A stretch of 64,000 nt of DNA from Reticulitermes speratus (GCA_021186555.1 JAJKFL010000002.1:32966089-33030088); one strand, 5' to 3'. Counted from the stretch's first letter, positions 14,691 through 27,930 are shown. Notes: generated from the letters alone by a model not told the origin. Translations and numbers: made by a program.

Positions 14691-16835
14691 AGCTCTCTTT
14701 CTCCCTTTTTTAACATTTGTACATAATATTAACAAGAAGGAAGGGAAGGCTATCCATGAAGTTGAAGTTACAACTGTCAGTAGTTGTATGGTTTGATGAA
14801 AGTTGCACTTAAACTGTGACAGTGGTAACCCCAAGCCCGTTGGATATTCACTACATGAAGTTGCTGAAATGGATTGTTAAACCAAGTGATTTATGAAGAA
14901 CTTATTTGTCTTAACTGATGAATTAGCAGTTTTTTTTAACATTTTTATGTTGAGTTCTGAGTGAGCAGTGTACCGTCCAGTGTTTTCCCATTTAATCTGT
15001 TGGATTTGTTATTCCTTCTGAGTGGAATAGTGTTGTTGAGAGCTTCGCTTTTCTGGGATGTTGTGCAGCGTAGATTGTTAGGTAGTTACTGACATTTCAG
15101 GGCAGCCTATCGGTCCCATCTGCAAGGGTCAAGCAGTCCGAGAAGAATTCTTCTTGGACTGCTTGACCGTTGCACATTTACTTACTGCAGTTACACACAG
15201 GCAAAGGAAGAAGAATGGTGGTTTAGAAAGAAAGATTTCACTTCTGATGTCTTATTGCATGACAGAGGCAGATCTGAACTAAACTTGAAAACATGCCTGT
15301 TGAAATATCTGTGTAGCTCCCATTTTCAGCTGTTACAAAATTAACATTTTGCCTCCATACCAGATCATCATCATGAGAGTCAACTGACATGCAAGTGTAG
15401 CCTTACATGATAAACTGAGTGAATTGGTTTTTCCTTGTCTGTTGATTCTCTTGCAGGATATTGTAATTATGGATGCTGAAAGAGGAACTTGATTTTGTAC
15501 ATTGTGGAAATGAGCTGTAATTGTTAGTGCAGGACATTATATTGCTTAGCATTGCAGCAGTGTGAGGATGTACACAGCTTATATGTTCTTATGGGGTCAG
15601 TGAACAGGAAGTTACTGTGCTTGGAGTGGGCTATAAAGTAACTAGACTAGCAGCAGTTCATGAACTGTCTTTAAACTTTTCTTCCTAAGCAATAACACTG
15701 CATATCTGGTTAAACATGCTACTTAATTGAATCAGGCAGGTAAGTGTAGTGCCTGTAAAGGTGGATTATGAGTGATACAAAAAGCATAAATATAAAAACT
15801 GTGATTAATACTCATGTTCAGTTTGATAAAAACATTATTTGCTATTATGGTGGTATTTTCACAGCAATAAAACTTCCCTCCTTAATGACATTTGAAATTT
15901 AAATGTGAATTACAAACATCAACCTCAAGGGAAGCAGAAGCAATCTGGGTTCTGTTTTTTTTAATATGTAACTTATAGACATGTTGAATTTTGAAACATT
16001 GTTTCTCCTGTTACACTTCTAGTCAGTTATTTTCTGTTTGAGTCATTTTAATCAAGTTGAAATGAATCCTTTTGTCTTTATTATGTTTATTGTTTATGTT
16101 TGTGACTTTTGATTGCTGTCGGCCGTTGCAGAGTTTGTAGAGCAGTCATTGTTGATTAATCAGTGTCTGATCCTGCAGGTAACACGTGCTGCAATTGAGG
16201 ACAGATTTCCAGTATAATCAAGAAACGCATTTCTCAATTTTTAGCCTGTATTTCTGTGCTGCAAGTAGTGAATAGAAGATAAACATACTGATTTTGCTCT
16301 TATGTTGCTTGTTGGAGGACACTTAGAAACAAATGTCAGGAATTGCAGGTCCATGTATCTTCACAGTTTGTAAAGTAATGAAGAAACTGTGAACAATAAA
16401 GGAGCTCCTGAATCTTACCAATCACAAAGGAAGGAAAATTTAAAAAGAAATTAGCTGGCAGGGCCATGATGCATTATGAATTTAAGTGACCCAGTCCTGA
16501 TATGTGTGATTTTTAGTTGTTGGAATATCTCAAAATGGAGGTCAGTAAACATTATGTACAGAGTCAATGAACTTAACACACTTTTAAAATGTGCCACATA
16601 AATTTCAGAGTTTGGGTACACATTTCCATTATTGTTACTATGGCACTGCAGTTGCACATCATCCATTGTGTAATTCAAATACAGCATCCTGAAATGACTA
16701 TGTTACTGTTGAGATTGGCTTTATCAAATGGGCTTAATAGAGAAGGCCCATTGTGGTACAGAGACAGCCATTCTCCAAAATGTAGTAGTTTTCGAATTTT
16801 ATATTATTCATACCGTGCATTGTCATCAATCAAAC
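14691..16835 (+). other. No gene; one short palindrome
   Basis: AT-rich sequence without a supported gene. It holds the palindrome at 15127-15168 and a MITE-like stretch around it (ttttctgggatgttgtgcag at about 15050, tgacatttcagggcagcc at about 15090) that resembles the hairpin MITEs at 47511 and 59352. Confidence 0.4.
15127..15168. repeat. 42-bp palindrome
   Basis: ggtcaagcagtcc is mirrored by ggactgcttgacc around gaattc, with no loop and one mismatched pair. It is probably the centre of a hairpin MITE of the type seen at 59352-59521. Confidence 0.8.
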
Positions 16836-16921
16836 ATAAAATACTCAACCAACAAATGCACTCCTATTATTGTTATTATTATTATTTTTTAGATATTATA
16901 TATTATAATCCCTGTAAACCA

Positions 16922-16964
16922 GTCGATCATGTTTCGATACCTTCCTGGCATTGTCATCAGGGAC
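16922..16964 (-). ncRNA. Hammerhead motif 2, left arm of the palindrome
   Basis: On the minus strand: GTCC, CTGATGA, a hairpin (ATGCC/GGTAT), then GAAAC. The helix III/cleavage segment reads ATGAT CGAC. The core elements CTGATGA and GAAA are intact. The cleavage triplet and first stem I base are changed relative to the other arm (GTT GGAC), so this copy is probably inactive. Confidence 0.6.
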
Positions 16965-17290
16965 ACTTGTGAGAGTATAAATTACATAAACTAAAACCAA
17001 CAGTATAAGTACATGTTAAGACTATAAAATGTAAGAGATGGTTAAAATTATAGGCGATCACTTCGGGGTGGATCCCTGGTCTACTGTGTAGAGAGAATTG
17101 GTTGTTTGTATGCGGATGGATAGTACTGTCCTGTCCATCCACATATAACAACCAATTCTCTCTACACAGTAGACCAGGGATCCACCCGGAAGTGATCGCC
17201 TACAATTTTAACCATCTCTTATACATTTTATAGTCTTAACATGTACTTATACTGTTGGTTTTAGTTTATGCAATTTATACTCTCACAAGT

Positions 17291-17333
17291 GTCCCTGATG
17301 ATGATGCCAGGAAGGTATCAAAACATGTTGGAC
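17291..17333 (+). ncRNA. Hammerhead motif 3, right arm of the palindrome
   Basis: GTCC, CTGATGA, the ATGCC/GGTAT hairpin, then AAAAC in place of GAAAC, ATG TT and GGAC. Stem I pairs perfectly (GTCC/GGAC) and GTT is a permitted triplet, but a conserved core G is lost. The two arms of the palindrome thus carry different lesions. Confidence 0.6.
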
Positions 17334-17413
17334 TGGTTTACAGGGATTATAATATATAATATCTAAATAATAATAATAACAATAAGAGTGCATTTGTTGG
17401 TTGAGTATTTTAT

Positions 17414-18839
17414 AGTTTTAGAATGTTGTATGTATTCACACATAATGTTCAATTGGAGTATCATAGCAACAACAACAAAAACATTGTCATTAAATGTCAG
17501 AATTAAACATTTCCATTACTTGCTGCAGTGTAGATCTATGTTCAGATTTCCATCATATCAGTGTCAGCTTTTTATGTTCTGCCTTTGCATGACAGTTTCC
17601 CAGCAGTGATGTACATTCACACATTCTTGCCAGTATGGTAGAGTCCTGAGTAACCAGCCCAAACAGGACTGAAGATGATAGTATAATCAGAAATGCCAGA
17701 TAGTACAGAAGATTTGTGATACCAGCTCAGTGTATAACTGAATTTATTATTGAATTGCAAAGAAAATACAGTAAGGCATCCATTCAATTATCTCGTGGAC
17801 AAACATGGTATTCAGCATAATGTAACTTCGTTGATAAGGGTTTGTTTTTTGAAGGAGTAATGGGGATTTGTTTCTCTTGGCCTCTTTCCTTTTAGAATCA
17901 AGGTCACACGTGTGCCTGAACAGCAGTTGTGTGTGTTTGCTTTAACATAAGCAAGTGTGACCCCAGTAGGCCTGATACTCCCACTATGACTCATTCTGTC
18001 AATTTCTGCTGCTTCTTCTTTATCATCATTTGGGTCACCGGCATGACTCAAGATATGCTGTGTCAGTCAGCTGTTCTTGGTCTTGATTTATCTGTTCGTG
18101 TAGGTTGTCATTCACACTTGAACAGCCTGGTATAAATTGTAATGCAGGAACAATATTTTTGCAATTATCTTGCACTGTTTTCTGTGTCAGTGTATCTTCA
18201 GTTTTTCTTATTCTGCAACTGACTTTCTACACAATGATGCTGGTGTTTTTGCTGTGTTTCCCCTTAAGCTTCGGCTGTCCAATAAACATTATCTTAGTTA
18301 CATTATTTGCTTTGTATTTCCTAATATTTCTCCTCCATAGTAACTTACACAATTGACTGAACATGTCCATGCTGATATTTTTTTTTGTTAAAATTTCTTT
18401 GACATGTTGGTCCATAGGTTTACCCAGTCATGACATTTGGTGGTAGACAAAGCACCCTTCATTATCTTTGAAAATAAATGATTGCCTTTGTATGTTTTTT
18501 CATTTTATAAAACTCTCCACTACAGGGAGGAATTCATTAAAAATCAATTAAAAAATTTTCTCTGAGTCCATGCACACTTCTTTTGGGTATTATAACAAAC
18601 CAGAATTGCTGCTGGAGCTGTGTTTTTGAAGGCACGATTTTTTGTGGATTACACAATAAAAGCAAGTTTTCATTTATGGTTACCTGAGGAGTCAAATAGC
18701 TCAGAATGGGGGCTAGTGGTGGGCCCTTGCAAACCTGATAAATGAGCCTTCACGTTCCATAAAATACAGGGCAGTTTTGTAAATAGCTGAGAAACAGCAT
18801 CTACTGTATGCTTGTATCGTGACTTGATACAAGTCAGGT
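17414..18839 (+). other. No supported gene
   Basis: AT-rich. A minus-strand open frame at 17812-18051 and another at 18670-18942 look somewhat protein-like but match no family I know. The second overlaps the repeat that begins near 18840. Confidence 0.35.
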
Positions 18840-19320
18840 ATTCTGTAATGATGACTTTTGTTTTTGGGCACATTTGCATAAGTTGCAAAAAGTGCCTTTT
18901 AGCTTCCTTATGTCTGTCCTCGTGTATCAGCACAGTTTGCATTGGATGATATTGGGGACTTTATGAATATCTTTCGAGAAAATCCAAAATTTGGTTAAAA
19001 TCAGAAAAAAATATCTGGCACTTTGCTTGAAGACCTACGTACAGATTTTTTTTTGTTTGTGACAAAATTGCCATAAAAGTGCTGTCTTTGAGTGAAATGA
19101 TATTAGGCCATTAGGATAGCCGAGGAGGTAAAAATATTATGCATATGTGCTGCAGTATTATGTTATATGTACATTGCCCATCATGTTTATCCTTATCACC
19201 ATTTGTTATGAATTTGTAATTGAAAAGCCAGTCCACTTTCATGTTACCATATTTGGCATAAAAATACATGTTAAGAACACTGAAGTGGCCATCCATCCAG
19301 TACAGCAGTGCTGCAATTGA
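18840..19320 (-). repeat. Unclassified dispersed repeat, copy 1
   Basis: Shares blocks in the same order with 60370-61080: ttgcaaaaagtgcct then tagctt; aatttggttaaaat; aaaatatc then ggcactttgc; gaagacctacgtac; and gatagccgag. A minus-strand frame upstream in element sense (18670-18942, with DRHKEAKRHFLQLMQMC) may be coding residue of the element. The family is unknown to me; the strand is inferred from these frames. Confidence 0.55.
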
Positions 19321-19898
19321 ACAGATGTGGACAAGATGCGGTAGAGATCAATTTCATCATAACTAGGAGGACACTTTTTGATTCTCTGCCTTTGCATGTA
19401 GCAAATTATGAGTAGCATTATAATGTATTGACATTTACAACTGTTTAGATTTATATTTCATAAAAATTCTACTCACATGAAACTTTTATTTACATTTCTA
19501 AAAGGAAATTCTTATATATGCACACAAATGTGTTTGTGTATGTGTTTGCTGCATAGGTGCTTGAAGTAAGTCAGTTTTTTTTTAGATGTAAGTATTGTAT
19601 TGTAATGTTATTTCATATTTGGGGAAAAATTAATCATCAATTGCATTTGGAATCTTAGTTTCAATTAATATCTGTTCTCTAACTTATTGTAAGCAACGAA
19701 TGACTTCTGTTAATGATGTTGATGTTTGAATTTTCACTGATGGAAATTTCAACCATTTGTGGAGAGAATTGCTTTAAAAATGACAGTGAAGTGGATGTTT
19801 GTAAATACTAAGTCCTTTTTGAATGTTAAAAGAATTGCCCTTATTAAGTGTGCCAAGAGCAAAAAGAATTTGGGAAGTAAGTAAGGTGAATGTAGGTA

Positions 19899-20129
19899 CA
19901 GGAAGTCCTTGTTTAACATTGCCCCAAACATTTTGCTTTAAGTTTGACAGATTTTAGGATTAAAGTTTCAGTGAATGTTGCCCAGTCTTGGATTAATGGC
20001 AGCTGGCAAGGTAGTCAATGGCCAGTACTTGTGGTATTTTAATTCTTACGGTAAAAAATGCACCTTTCTGTGTTCTACACTGTTGAAATTCTCAGGAATG
20101 TAACCCCAACGTTAAACGAGGACCTGCTG
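19899..20129. mobile_element. pogo-like MITE, about 230 bp
   Basis: Left end caggaagtccttgtttaac and right end, read inward, cagcaggtcctcgtttaac. A TA lies at the left (19897-19898). The right flank is altered. It belongs to the same general class as the MITEs at 10904 and 33992. Confidence 0.65.
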
Positions 20130-21754
20130 TTACGTGAACATGATACTTTTGTCATGTTGGATATAACACTGGTATTTTTGTTTCTGTGTATAAATGTAGC
20201 TCTTGATACACATACTTGTTCATGTAAAAATGTGTACATAAATTAAAGGTTGGAAGTGTTGGTATGTCTGTGAAGTGAAAAGTAACACTGGCTGAGAAAC
20301 CAGTAGCACTGAATAGGATCTCTGAATTGGAAAGAAATACTAGTTTTCATTCTATATAAAAAGTGGCACCCAAATTTTAATAATAAATATTATTTTTCTT
20401 TGCCAAACCTTGAAGCTACATCTGTACCAAAATAAACACACTGCTTTGTAAGGTGAGGTCATACTTTAAATGTAGGGAATACTGAAGATTTCTTCAGAGC
20501 ATTGCCACTTCTCTTGTATTTTTAGTATTAGCACACATGAAGTTCCATAATGTTCATGTTAGTTTATACAGTGCATATTGGCAGGACCAGCATTGAGGAC
20601 GTGTGATCTCTGCCCCTGTACAGGGCACCAGAAGTCATGATAGCAATGTAATAGTGTTAGTGAATGAAAGTTAAGCATCATATGGACATTTTATGTTCGC
20701 CAGTCATCATAAAATTGTGTTTTGTGTATAGTCACACATTTTCTTCTGGGCAAGGCTGGGGTACTGACAGGTTTGAACCAGCATTGCTGGATCTATAGCT
20801 TGCACAGGCCTCCAAATTAACAAGTGCCAGCCCTGCACCTGCGTGACCAGTTGTGGCCTCGTGGGCAGTGCTCTCTTTTTCAAAATTACAAATTAATACT
20901 GACAAACATGCACTGTTACAGAAATTGAATTATTATGTCGGTACTGTGTGGAATGTATTAGTTTGATACAGGAGCTTAGCTGGACTAAGCTGAATACACA
21001 TTTTTTATCAACCAGGTACACAGTTTGTAACTATTTTGAACATGTGTTGTACTGTAAATATTTGCAGATATTACAGATATTGTATAGATATGCTAATCTT
21101 TTTCACAAAAGGCATATTGGCTTTGCATGTGAAGATAATTAATGTAGTACAGTTGGTGCATTTGTTTTTGCCTTTTGTGATGTGGTCTTGCAACACCAGT
21201 TTATTATATCTCTTCAGAACTTTTAGCAGAGTAATAACATGCATTTGGCATAAAATGTGTATAGCTTATCAGGTCTTTTTGTGTTTACTTTGTTGTCTAA
21301 TCATTGCAGCCCACTTTCAGAACCATTCACAGAAGTCTGTTATATTGCTGTGTAGTGCAGGAACTTCATGCAGGGGGGGGGGGGGCCTTGGTGTCTCGGT
21401 AACATATGATTCACAATGCTAACTTATATTCTGGATTTGAAGGTAAAATACTGTGAAGTTCAAAGTACAGGATTCAGAATGTTTTGAAGGCCATAGTGAG
21501 AACAATAACAGTCTGTTTCATTTTGATTGGTAACACACTTCATCAAGGCATTTGGTCCATTGCACTTGTGACTGTCAAATATTGCAGGAGGAGGTGGAAC
21601 ATGCTGTTTTAAGACAGTGCAGAACCTATTCTGAGGTTTCCACTTGGAACACATTTCCTTACAGTAACTTCATATTTTAAAACCTCACTTACATGAATCA
21701 ATATTGCTTTCCCACTGAAGAAATTTTCCATATTATTTTAGTAATAATGCCATC
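20130..21754 (+). other. No supported gene
   Basis: AT-rich. Around 20755-20870 a faint SINE-like piece (aggtttgaacc) may be a decayed tRNA-derived head. A G run is at 21374-21385. Nothing else is recognised. Confidence 0.35.
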
Positions 21755-21950
21755 CGCTGTAAGGCTGTGCCATGTCTCAGGTGGTTAGTTGTCAGCCACT
21801 TAGCCTGGGGGCCCAGGTTCAGTCCCAGGCCACTCCATGTGGGATTTATGGTGGACAAAGTGGCATTGGGATAGGTTTGTCTGCAAATACTTCGGTTTAC
21901 CCTTGCATCATTCATTATTACGCAATGTTTTTTCATCTACCATTGACACT
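21755..21950 (+). mobile_element. SINE family B, partial copy
   Basis: ctgtgccatgtctcaggtgg and then a decayed B box in cccaggttcagtcccagg. The body has tccatgtgggatttatggtg, gacaaagtggcattgggata and acttcggt, matching the copy at 53466 over about 180 bp. Confidence 0.75.
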
Positions 21951-23997
21951 ATAATCTTAGCAATTGACAGTGTTGTTAAATAAAAGTCCTCTCTCACACA
22001 CACACACACACAAAACATACTGTGTCTGCACATGTGGTAACATCACTCTAGAAGAATGGACCGCCATATAACGTGAAGGGATAAACAAAATTTTTACATA
22101 TATTTCAAGAAATGTTAACTGGATCAAAACATTTCCAGACATAACTTGTATTTAATAAAGTTGATGTTTTCCATTATGCATGGTGTAATTTTTTATTCAT
22201 TAAACTGTTTCTTGTAGTCATAAAATTCAAGTCACCCATGCAGACCTAATTGTTTTTGGGTTTAAAATGATGGAACACATACACATTGACATAACAGTCC
22301 TTCATGTGAAACAGGTTTGGTGTGGTCTCTCCCTGTGAGAGGATATGTCAAGCTGAGTGATGAAATCTTGTTGTGCAGGTTGCACAGTTCCTGTGGAGGT
22401 TGAAAACATTCTGCTATGTTGTCTCTTTCAAATTGTTGATTTAATTTCAGAAACTGGATCTGTGTTGTTCATAATGTTGTGTTTGAAAAAGCATAAGATA
22501 CGGATATATCCCAATATTGTAACACACAGTTGTCAGAAACATTTAGACCCCATAGCTAACCATATCTGGAACACACGTTTTTACTTTAATCACATTACTA
22601 CACTGAGCACTTCTGGTTGCATCCAAGACTTGTAAATAGAAATGAATGGCAGAGTATGCCCTATGGTGTCAAGAGACATGAAATATAATTATTATCCAGC
22701 CAGCACACAAATTTCACTCTTCACATGAATTGCTCAGCTGTCAGAACTTGATTAAGAATTACGTAATTATGCTGAGACTTAGACAACACACCAGAGAGAA
22801 GAAATGGCAGTAGAATCATTTGGTTGCCCTTGGTGCCATGAACATTGCATAACAGGCTGCTTCATTGTAGTTGTTATGCATTGGGTCTCAGAAGATGGAG
22901 AATATCTTACTAGATGGCAATAAGTACATTAGAAAGGTACAGGTTTTGAAAAATGTCCTTGAAATAAATTGTATACCTCAGCGGGATTGTGAGTGTTGTG
23001 ATTTTTGTACAGAATTAAGACGGCGACACCTTTCCATGCAGTAAGCATAAATTTCTGTCTTCCAAAGTGTACTCGGTCACCAAGGAAATATAAAAGGTGG
23101 TCTATTTCTTGAATCTGGCTTCCCAAATTCCAGAATATTGCAGCAGCGCTAATTGTTGATATAACACTTTAATTCTGGTTCGGTGCTGATGTGGATCCTT
23201 CTTATGAATGATGGCATCATGTAGAAGTGGGCTGTGTTGCCAGTGTTTCAGAGATTTTTGCTGGAATTAGGTATGTGCGGAAATTAATGAGGGTGAAAGC
23301 TCTTTAACACTCACCTCCACATTTTTCGAGCACTGACATACCCTCTATACCAGATTCTTTTTGTCACTATTTCAGGTTTTACCTGTATTTTTTTGTTGTT
23401 TGTTATTCTCTTGGTTTTACCTGAAAGAAAGGTATAATTGCTTCAGCTTTCATTCTTTGGTGTGAGAATTAACATGATGAAACAATGTGTAATCTGAGTA
23501 TATTTAGTGCTGGTGAGAGAAAATGGAACAGGCTGGAGACAGTATATTTGAGGTTGGCCCAGCAGACACGCAGAACAGACAGGTGTACTTGCTGAAGATT
23601 TAAGTGTACTGGAATCTTATGCCTTGTCTTTTGGTGTGATATCCCAGAAGGCTAGAATATTCTTCATCACCACTGTGAGAACCTCAAATCTCACAAAGCT
23701 TATTTGGTGTTGGTCATGTAAGGGTTAGCCAGCTAGTCTTCCTAGATGTAGTTTTCCTGTTTAAAATACTGAATTTCCATTGTGTATTTTCAGAACTTTT
23801 TCTTGCAAAATTATTTATCTCCTGACTAATGGTATGTGCAGTATTTTTAATTACAGCACATGCATTATTTGAAGAAGGCTCAAATGTTGATGCTACCAGC
23901 TAGGGAAAGGGCAAAAAGAGTTCATGTTCTGTGGTAAGAGTCAAAAGTTGTCCCTTTATACCACACCATCACATATATGTCATAGTGGCAGTAAAAT
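21951..23997 (+). other. No supported gene; MITE-like fragment
   Basis: Contains a short CA repeat near 21995-22012 and, at 23620-23700, a fragment (tcccagaaggc, then gtgagaacctcaaatctcac) shared with the flank of the hairpin MITE at 59352-59570. Otherwise unrecognised AT-rich sequence. Confidence 0.4.
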
Positions 23998-24135
23998 TTC
24001 ACAGGAGGCTGGGAGAGCCTCAGTGCCAGCTTGAATGTGGTGGTAAAGAGAAGACTCTGTCACTGCCACCAGGAATCAAACACCAATCATCCAGCCTGTG
24101 ACCAGACCCTTCCGTGGCTCCTATTCCAGCCCACA
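23998..24135 (-). mobile_element. SINE family A head, minus strand
   Basis: The complement reads ggctggatgattggtgtttg then attcctggtggcag, aligning with the heads at 6483 and 14440 (ggctgggtgacca, ttcaattcctggcagg). Only the head and the first part of the body remain. Confidence 0.55.
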
Positions 24136-25789
24136 TAGTTGACATTTTAGCATTCCTAAATACTGTAAGATTTAGAATTTTCAGGTATATGAGTTTAAAT
24201 GATACACAAAAGCATGGTGCTGCTTCTATTTGATATACACAATACAACCATTACTGGAAACACAGGCAAATATATATGTTTGTCTTCTCTGTTGGTAATA
24301 CATTTGTGAAAGGAGAAGTTTGCTGCTGTATTGTCCATATGCCCATTATTATTTAATGCTGTACAGTGTCATGATAATGTATGTCCAGGGCCATTAGTAA
24401 TGATTGGGTATTGTGCAAGGAATATTTGCATTGTTTTCACAGCCACTGCCTTGAGCATTGTAATAAGTTTCCATTGGATTTTGTTGTTATGTTTTCAGTG
24501 AAATGGTAGAAAATCATATAAACCAAATGGGCTGATGACTTGAACAGAGTGAGTATATTCCAGTATAACTGTAATGTTCTTTCAAATTATCATAATCCAT
24601 TCAAATATATATATACTGTCATTAATGCAATGTGTCTACAATTGCTTGTTCACTAGCATTTGTTACACAGTATGTCATGTTCACACAGATTTAAGTTGAA
24701 GCTGTAGAAAGATAGGAGTAACTCAGTCTTTCAACTAGTATAGTGTAAACAATTTGAAGTTATGCTGTTTCCACATGTTCTTTCCTGTTACAGTGTTAAT
24801 ACATATAACATCAAGTTAACTTGATCATAGCTGCTGTTGATTGCATGATATATGTACATATGAAGCTCATGGTTTAACTGAACACTTGAGTGAATTTTTT
24901 AAGCACTTGGACTGCTAAGATCTTGTGCAGTGTGCCACGTTTCCATTATAGTTGACACACAGTTCTCAGTGAGGTTGCGTGATGAAATGTAAACATACAA
25001 CATGTTAAACAAATGCCCATACTCTGATAATTTTAATTTGAATGATGTGATTGTAAAAATAAACCAGTCATAAGAGACAAGCAGATACATATGTGTTGAA
25101 ATAGTGCAATTGCCATGAACATCGGAACAATAATACATGTGAAGAACCAGTGGTATGTGTTCCCTCCTTGCAGATTTGCCTTCCTGATATTGTTTTTATT
25201 ATTTTTGTGTTCTTGTTCTTGTTTTAGGTGGTGTGTTTCTTTACATCTGTGTGATTCACTGAAGTGTGATTATTTTTCCTTTTTATAAAAATGTAATTGT
25301 ACATCACTTGTTTTATTAATTTTTGGTAAAACCTGTATAACTTGAAGATGGAAAGGTAACCTTTATCATCCCTTATACCAATTGTTCAGTTAACCCTTTC
25401 TTATCCCTTATGCCATTTGTTACCAACACTTTGAATCAGAAATATGACAAACCAATATTGATTCTTATATTCATATTTTGTATGAATAAATCTGCTCACT
25501 TTTCCTCTCACCTATTCATCATTGGCATCTTTCAGCTCCATATTTACTAATTTTAGAAAACACTTGATACTTATTCATCACTTATGCTTTGAAAACTGAA
25601 GTCAGGCATTTTGTGCAGCCTTGAGAGGACAAGACTTATTTATGTAAGGCTGTGATTTTCTGTGGAAGCTTGTCCATACCCTTTCAATAATGGCCTCTTC
25701 ATGGCTTTATCCCTTCATGGGTTTATCATCTTCATTTTCCACAGTAATCTGTTCTCCCATTTTCTGTCATCCATAGTGGAATAACCGGT
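24136..25789 (+). other. No supported gene
   Basis: AT-rich sequence. I see no conserved coding, RNA or repeat signal. Confidence 0.35.
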
Positions 25790-26713
25790 ATATGTGGTAT
25801 AAATTTAGTGTTTAGAATTAGTACTTTAGTCTAAGCGTGAAAAGGAAATTGTAACTCATCGGTATAACGTCTTAGAGGGGACAGCAGAGAGAGAGAGTTA
25901 GGTCGGGTATAGCAAGCTAGCATGTTCGCCGTTTGTCAGTGTCAAAATTAATGGTTAAGGGAACTTTCTGGAGCACACGAAACTTTAATACTTCGACAGC
26001 TTTTGGACGTCTTAAATCAAGCGAGGGCGGATACCCTGTTAGTCAAGCTTGCACATTAAGAAAGATCGGTAGGACGTTTTTACGGGTTCCTACGAGTTAC
26101 GGCACGGGACACATAGTTAAGTCATTAGTAGCTAATGACAAGAAAGTATTCAAAATTTTAACTTTTAGACCTATTAGGAAATAGTCAAAATTAAAAGTCA
26201 GGCAATTTGAGACGGAAAAAATTCGAGAGTGGGATGAATTTGGCCGGGATACCAGCGACCGCGTACAGACGCCAGGGGAAGTTCGAATTTCGACGTTAGT
26301 GGGCGAATAAGTGATTTGGGGCACGCCGATTTCCTCCGTCATATCTGAAAGTTTGTAGTTAATTATTTATAAGTGGATTACTTATAAAGGTTTGTAGTGA
26401 CTTCGTGAAATTGGGTTTAAAAGATAAAGTATTCGGTGTCACCTTCATGAATAAACAACTAACTAGAACCATTATAGAGAGTGCTTACAATACAATAAAA
26501 AGAAAAGTGAAGGGTTAAAACAGTTTGTTAAATTCCAAAAAGACAGTGCTAATTAATTATATAAGTGTTCCTGCGCCTCTGACGAACCATTTAGATTCCC
26601 TGAAATCTAGGGCATGATCTACCGGCTGTAAGCGAAGAACGGGTGTAGACGTAATATCAGTTTTGCATTTAGAATTGGTCTCCCACTTCTTCCAAGTGGG
26701 GACCAGTGCAATA
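25790..26713. other. Orphan CpG-rich block, class unresolved
   Basis: CpG is far more frequent here than in the flanks (gtcgggtatag, gttcgccg, ttcgacag, ggacgtc, gagcgagggcgg, agcgaccgcg), so the block is young or unmethylated. AATAAA occurs near 26450 in its right part. It could be a solo long terminal repeat of an old LTR element, which would be a fossil, or a promoter with a first exon. I could not find target duplications or a convincing coding frame. The mariner-type element begins directly after it. Confidence 0.4.
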
Positions 26714-27682
26714 CAGAGTGGGCGAGAAGTCACCGTACACCAACCAGTAAGCAATCATAATCAATCATAATTAATTTGAATCACGTACGTCTTTGTTACA
26801 TGTCCAGTGGATCCGTATGTGCACCTTGATGCTGGACACACAAACGGATGCGCCTCCATGTCCTTTGTGACATACGTCGAAGCATTTTTCGAGTAATTGT
26901 GCGAAAGGCGTCTTCCACAGCTCTGCGCAAATCTTCGTTGGTGTTTTAGCGACACGCAGCCACTCTTCCCTTGATAATACCCCACAACGAATTGTCTGGG
27001 GTGGTAAGGTCAGGACTACGTGGTGGCCATGGCAATGGTGCCGGAGATGTTGGTGAGCCACGGCCAATCCAGCGGCCTGGAAAATGTTCGTTCAAAACAT
27101 CGCGCACAGAAAGAGCGAAGTGTGCGGGTGCCCCATCGTGCTGCAGCCACACGTCATCCACGAGTCCTCTGTCTCTGAGCTGAGGTATGAGCCACGTCTC
27201 CAACATTGCCGAATAAGATGCCGCATTCACCGGTCCATCGAAAAAGTAAGGTCCAATCAGATAGTCTGATGTCATACCCGCCCATATCATCACATGCGGT
27301 GGATTATGTTCCAGCTCCTGCGTGAAATTTGGATTCTCTTTTGACCAGAACACCACATTTCTGTCGCGCACTGCGATAGATGGCACATTCATCACTGAAA
27401 AGAACCTTTGATCGGGATACGGCATTTGAGAATGTGTCCAGCAGAGCACGGCATGATTCATAGTGCCGATCCATGTCGGCATCCGACAGTTCATTCACGA
27501 AAGTTGGGCGATACGGCCTCACATTCAAGTCTTTCTTCATGTGGTGTGCGGCGAATCACGTATGCACTATCTTGGTCACTGTTGCCGAACTACCATTTTA
27601 CATTGTATTGCGTGCTGTGTAAACTTAAATTGAGTCTGAGGTGCGTATTGTCTGGGTGTACGGTGACTTCTCGCCCACCCTG
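26714..27682 (-). mobile_element. Tc1/mariner-type element, copy B (5'-deleted transposase)
   Basis: Nearly identical to copy A at 7695-8657, with TA on both sides (26712-26713 and 27683-27684) and the same 27-bp ends. A 182-codon minus-strand frame from 27494 runs from the first catalytic region (rewritten by a frame change near FFSVMNVPSIA) through LQHDGAPAHF to WPPRSPDLTTPDNSLWG. The N-terminal helix-turn-helix half is missing exactly as in copy A, so the deleted form itself was mobile. Copy B has small insertions relative to A (near 27050 and 27410). Confidence 0.88.
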
Positions 27683-27930
27683 TACATGTTTCAGTGCTTG
27701 TTCTTCCGTTTTTTCACAATGTCCATACCATCTTAGTCTCTCTCTTCAAGGTTTCTCTTCACTGAAGAAGTAACACCCGTTTCTTCCCACAATGTTGATG
27801 TTAGGCTCTAGTCCAAATCCTCAAGGATGTAATCCAAAAATGGATGTGCCAAGGTGGGCCCAGGTAGAAAGAAATGGGCATGGATCATGACATGAGGCTG
27901 TTTGTTCCTTAATGACTGCTTTATATTGTA

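Larger units (their letters stand above)
16836..17413. mobile_element. Palindromic element with a hammerhead motif in each arm
   Basis: A near-perfect inverted repeat of about 285-bp arms centred near 17125. The outer ends are ataaaatactcaacc and its complement. Each arm carries, from outside in, the terminal gcatttgttggtt motif, an A/T-rich taataataat stretch, a hammerhead-like motif and a common inner segment ending near ggatggatag. The arms differ by scattered substitutions, so the structure is old enough to have diverged slightly. No protein is encoded. Confidence 0.9.

Noticed and set aside
16836-17413. MicroRNA precursor
   Set aside because: The arms are about 285 bp, far longer than a miRNA hairpin, and carry mobile-element termini.
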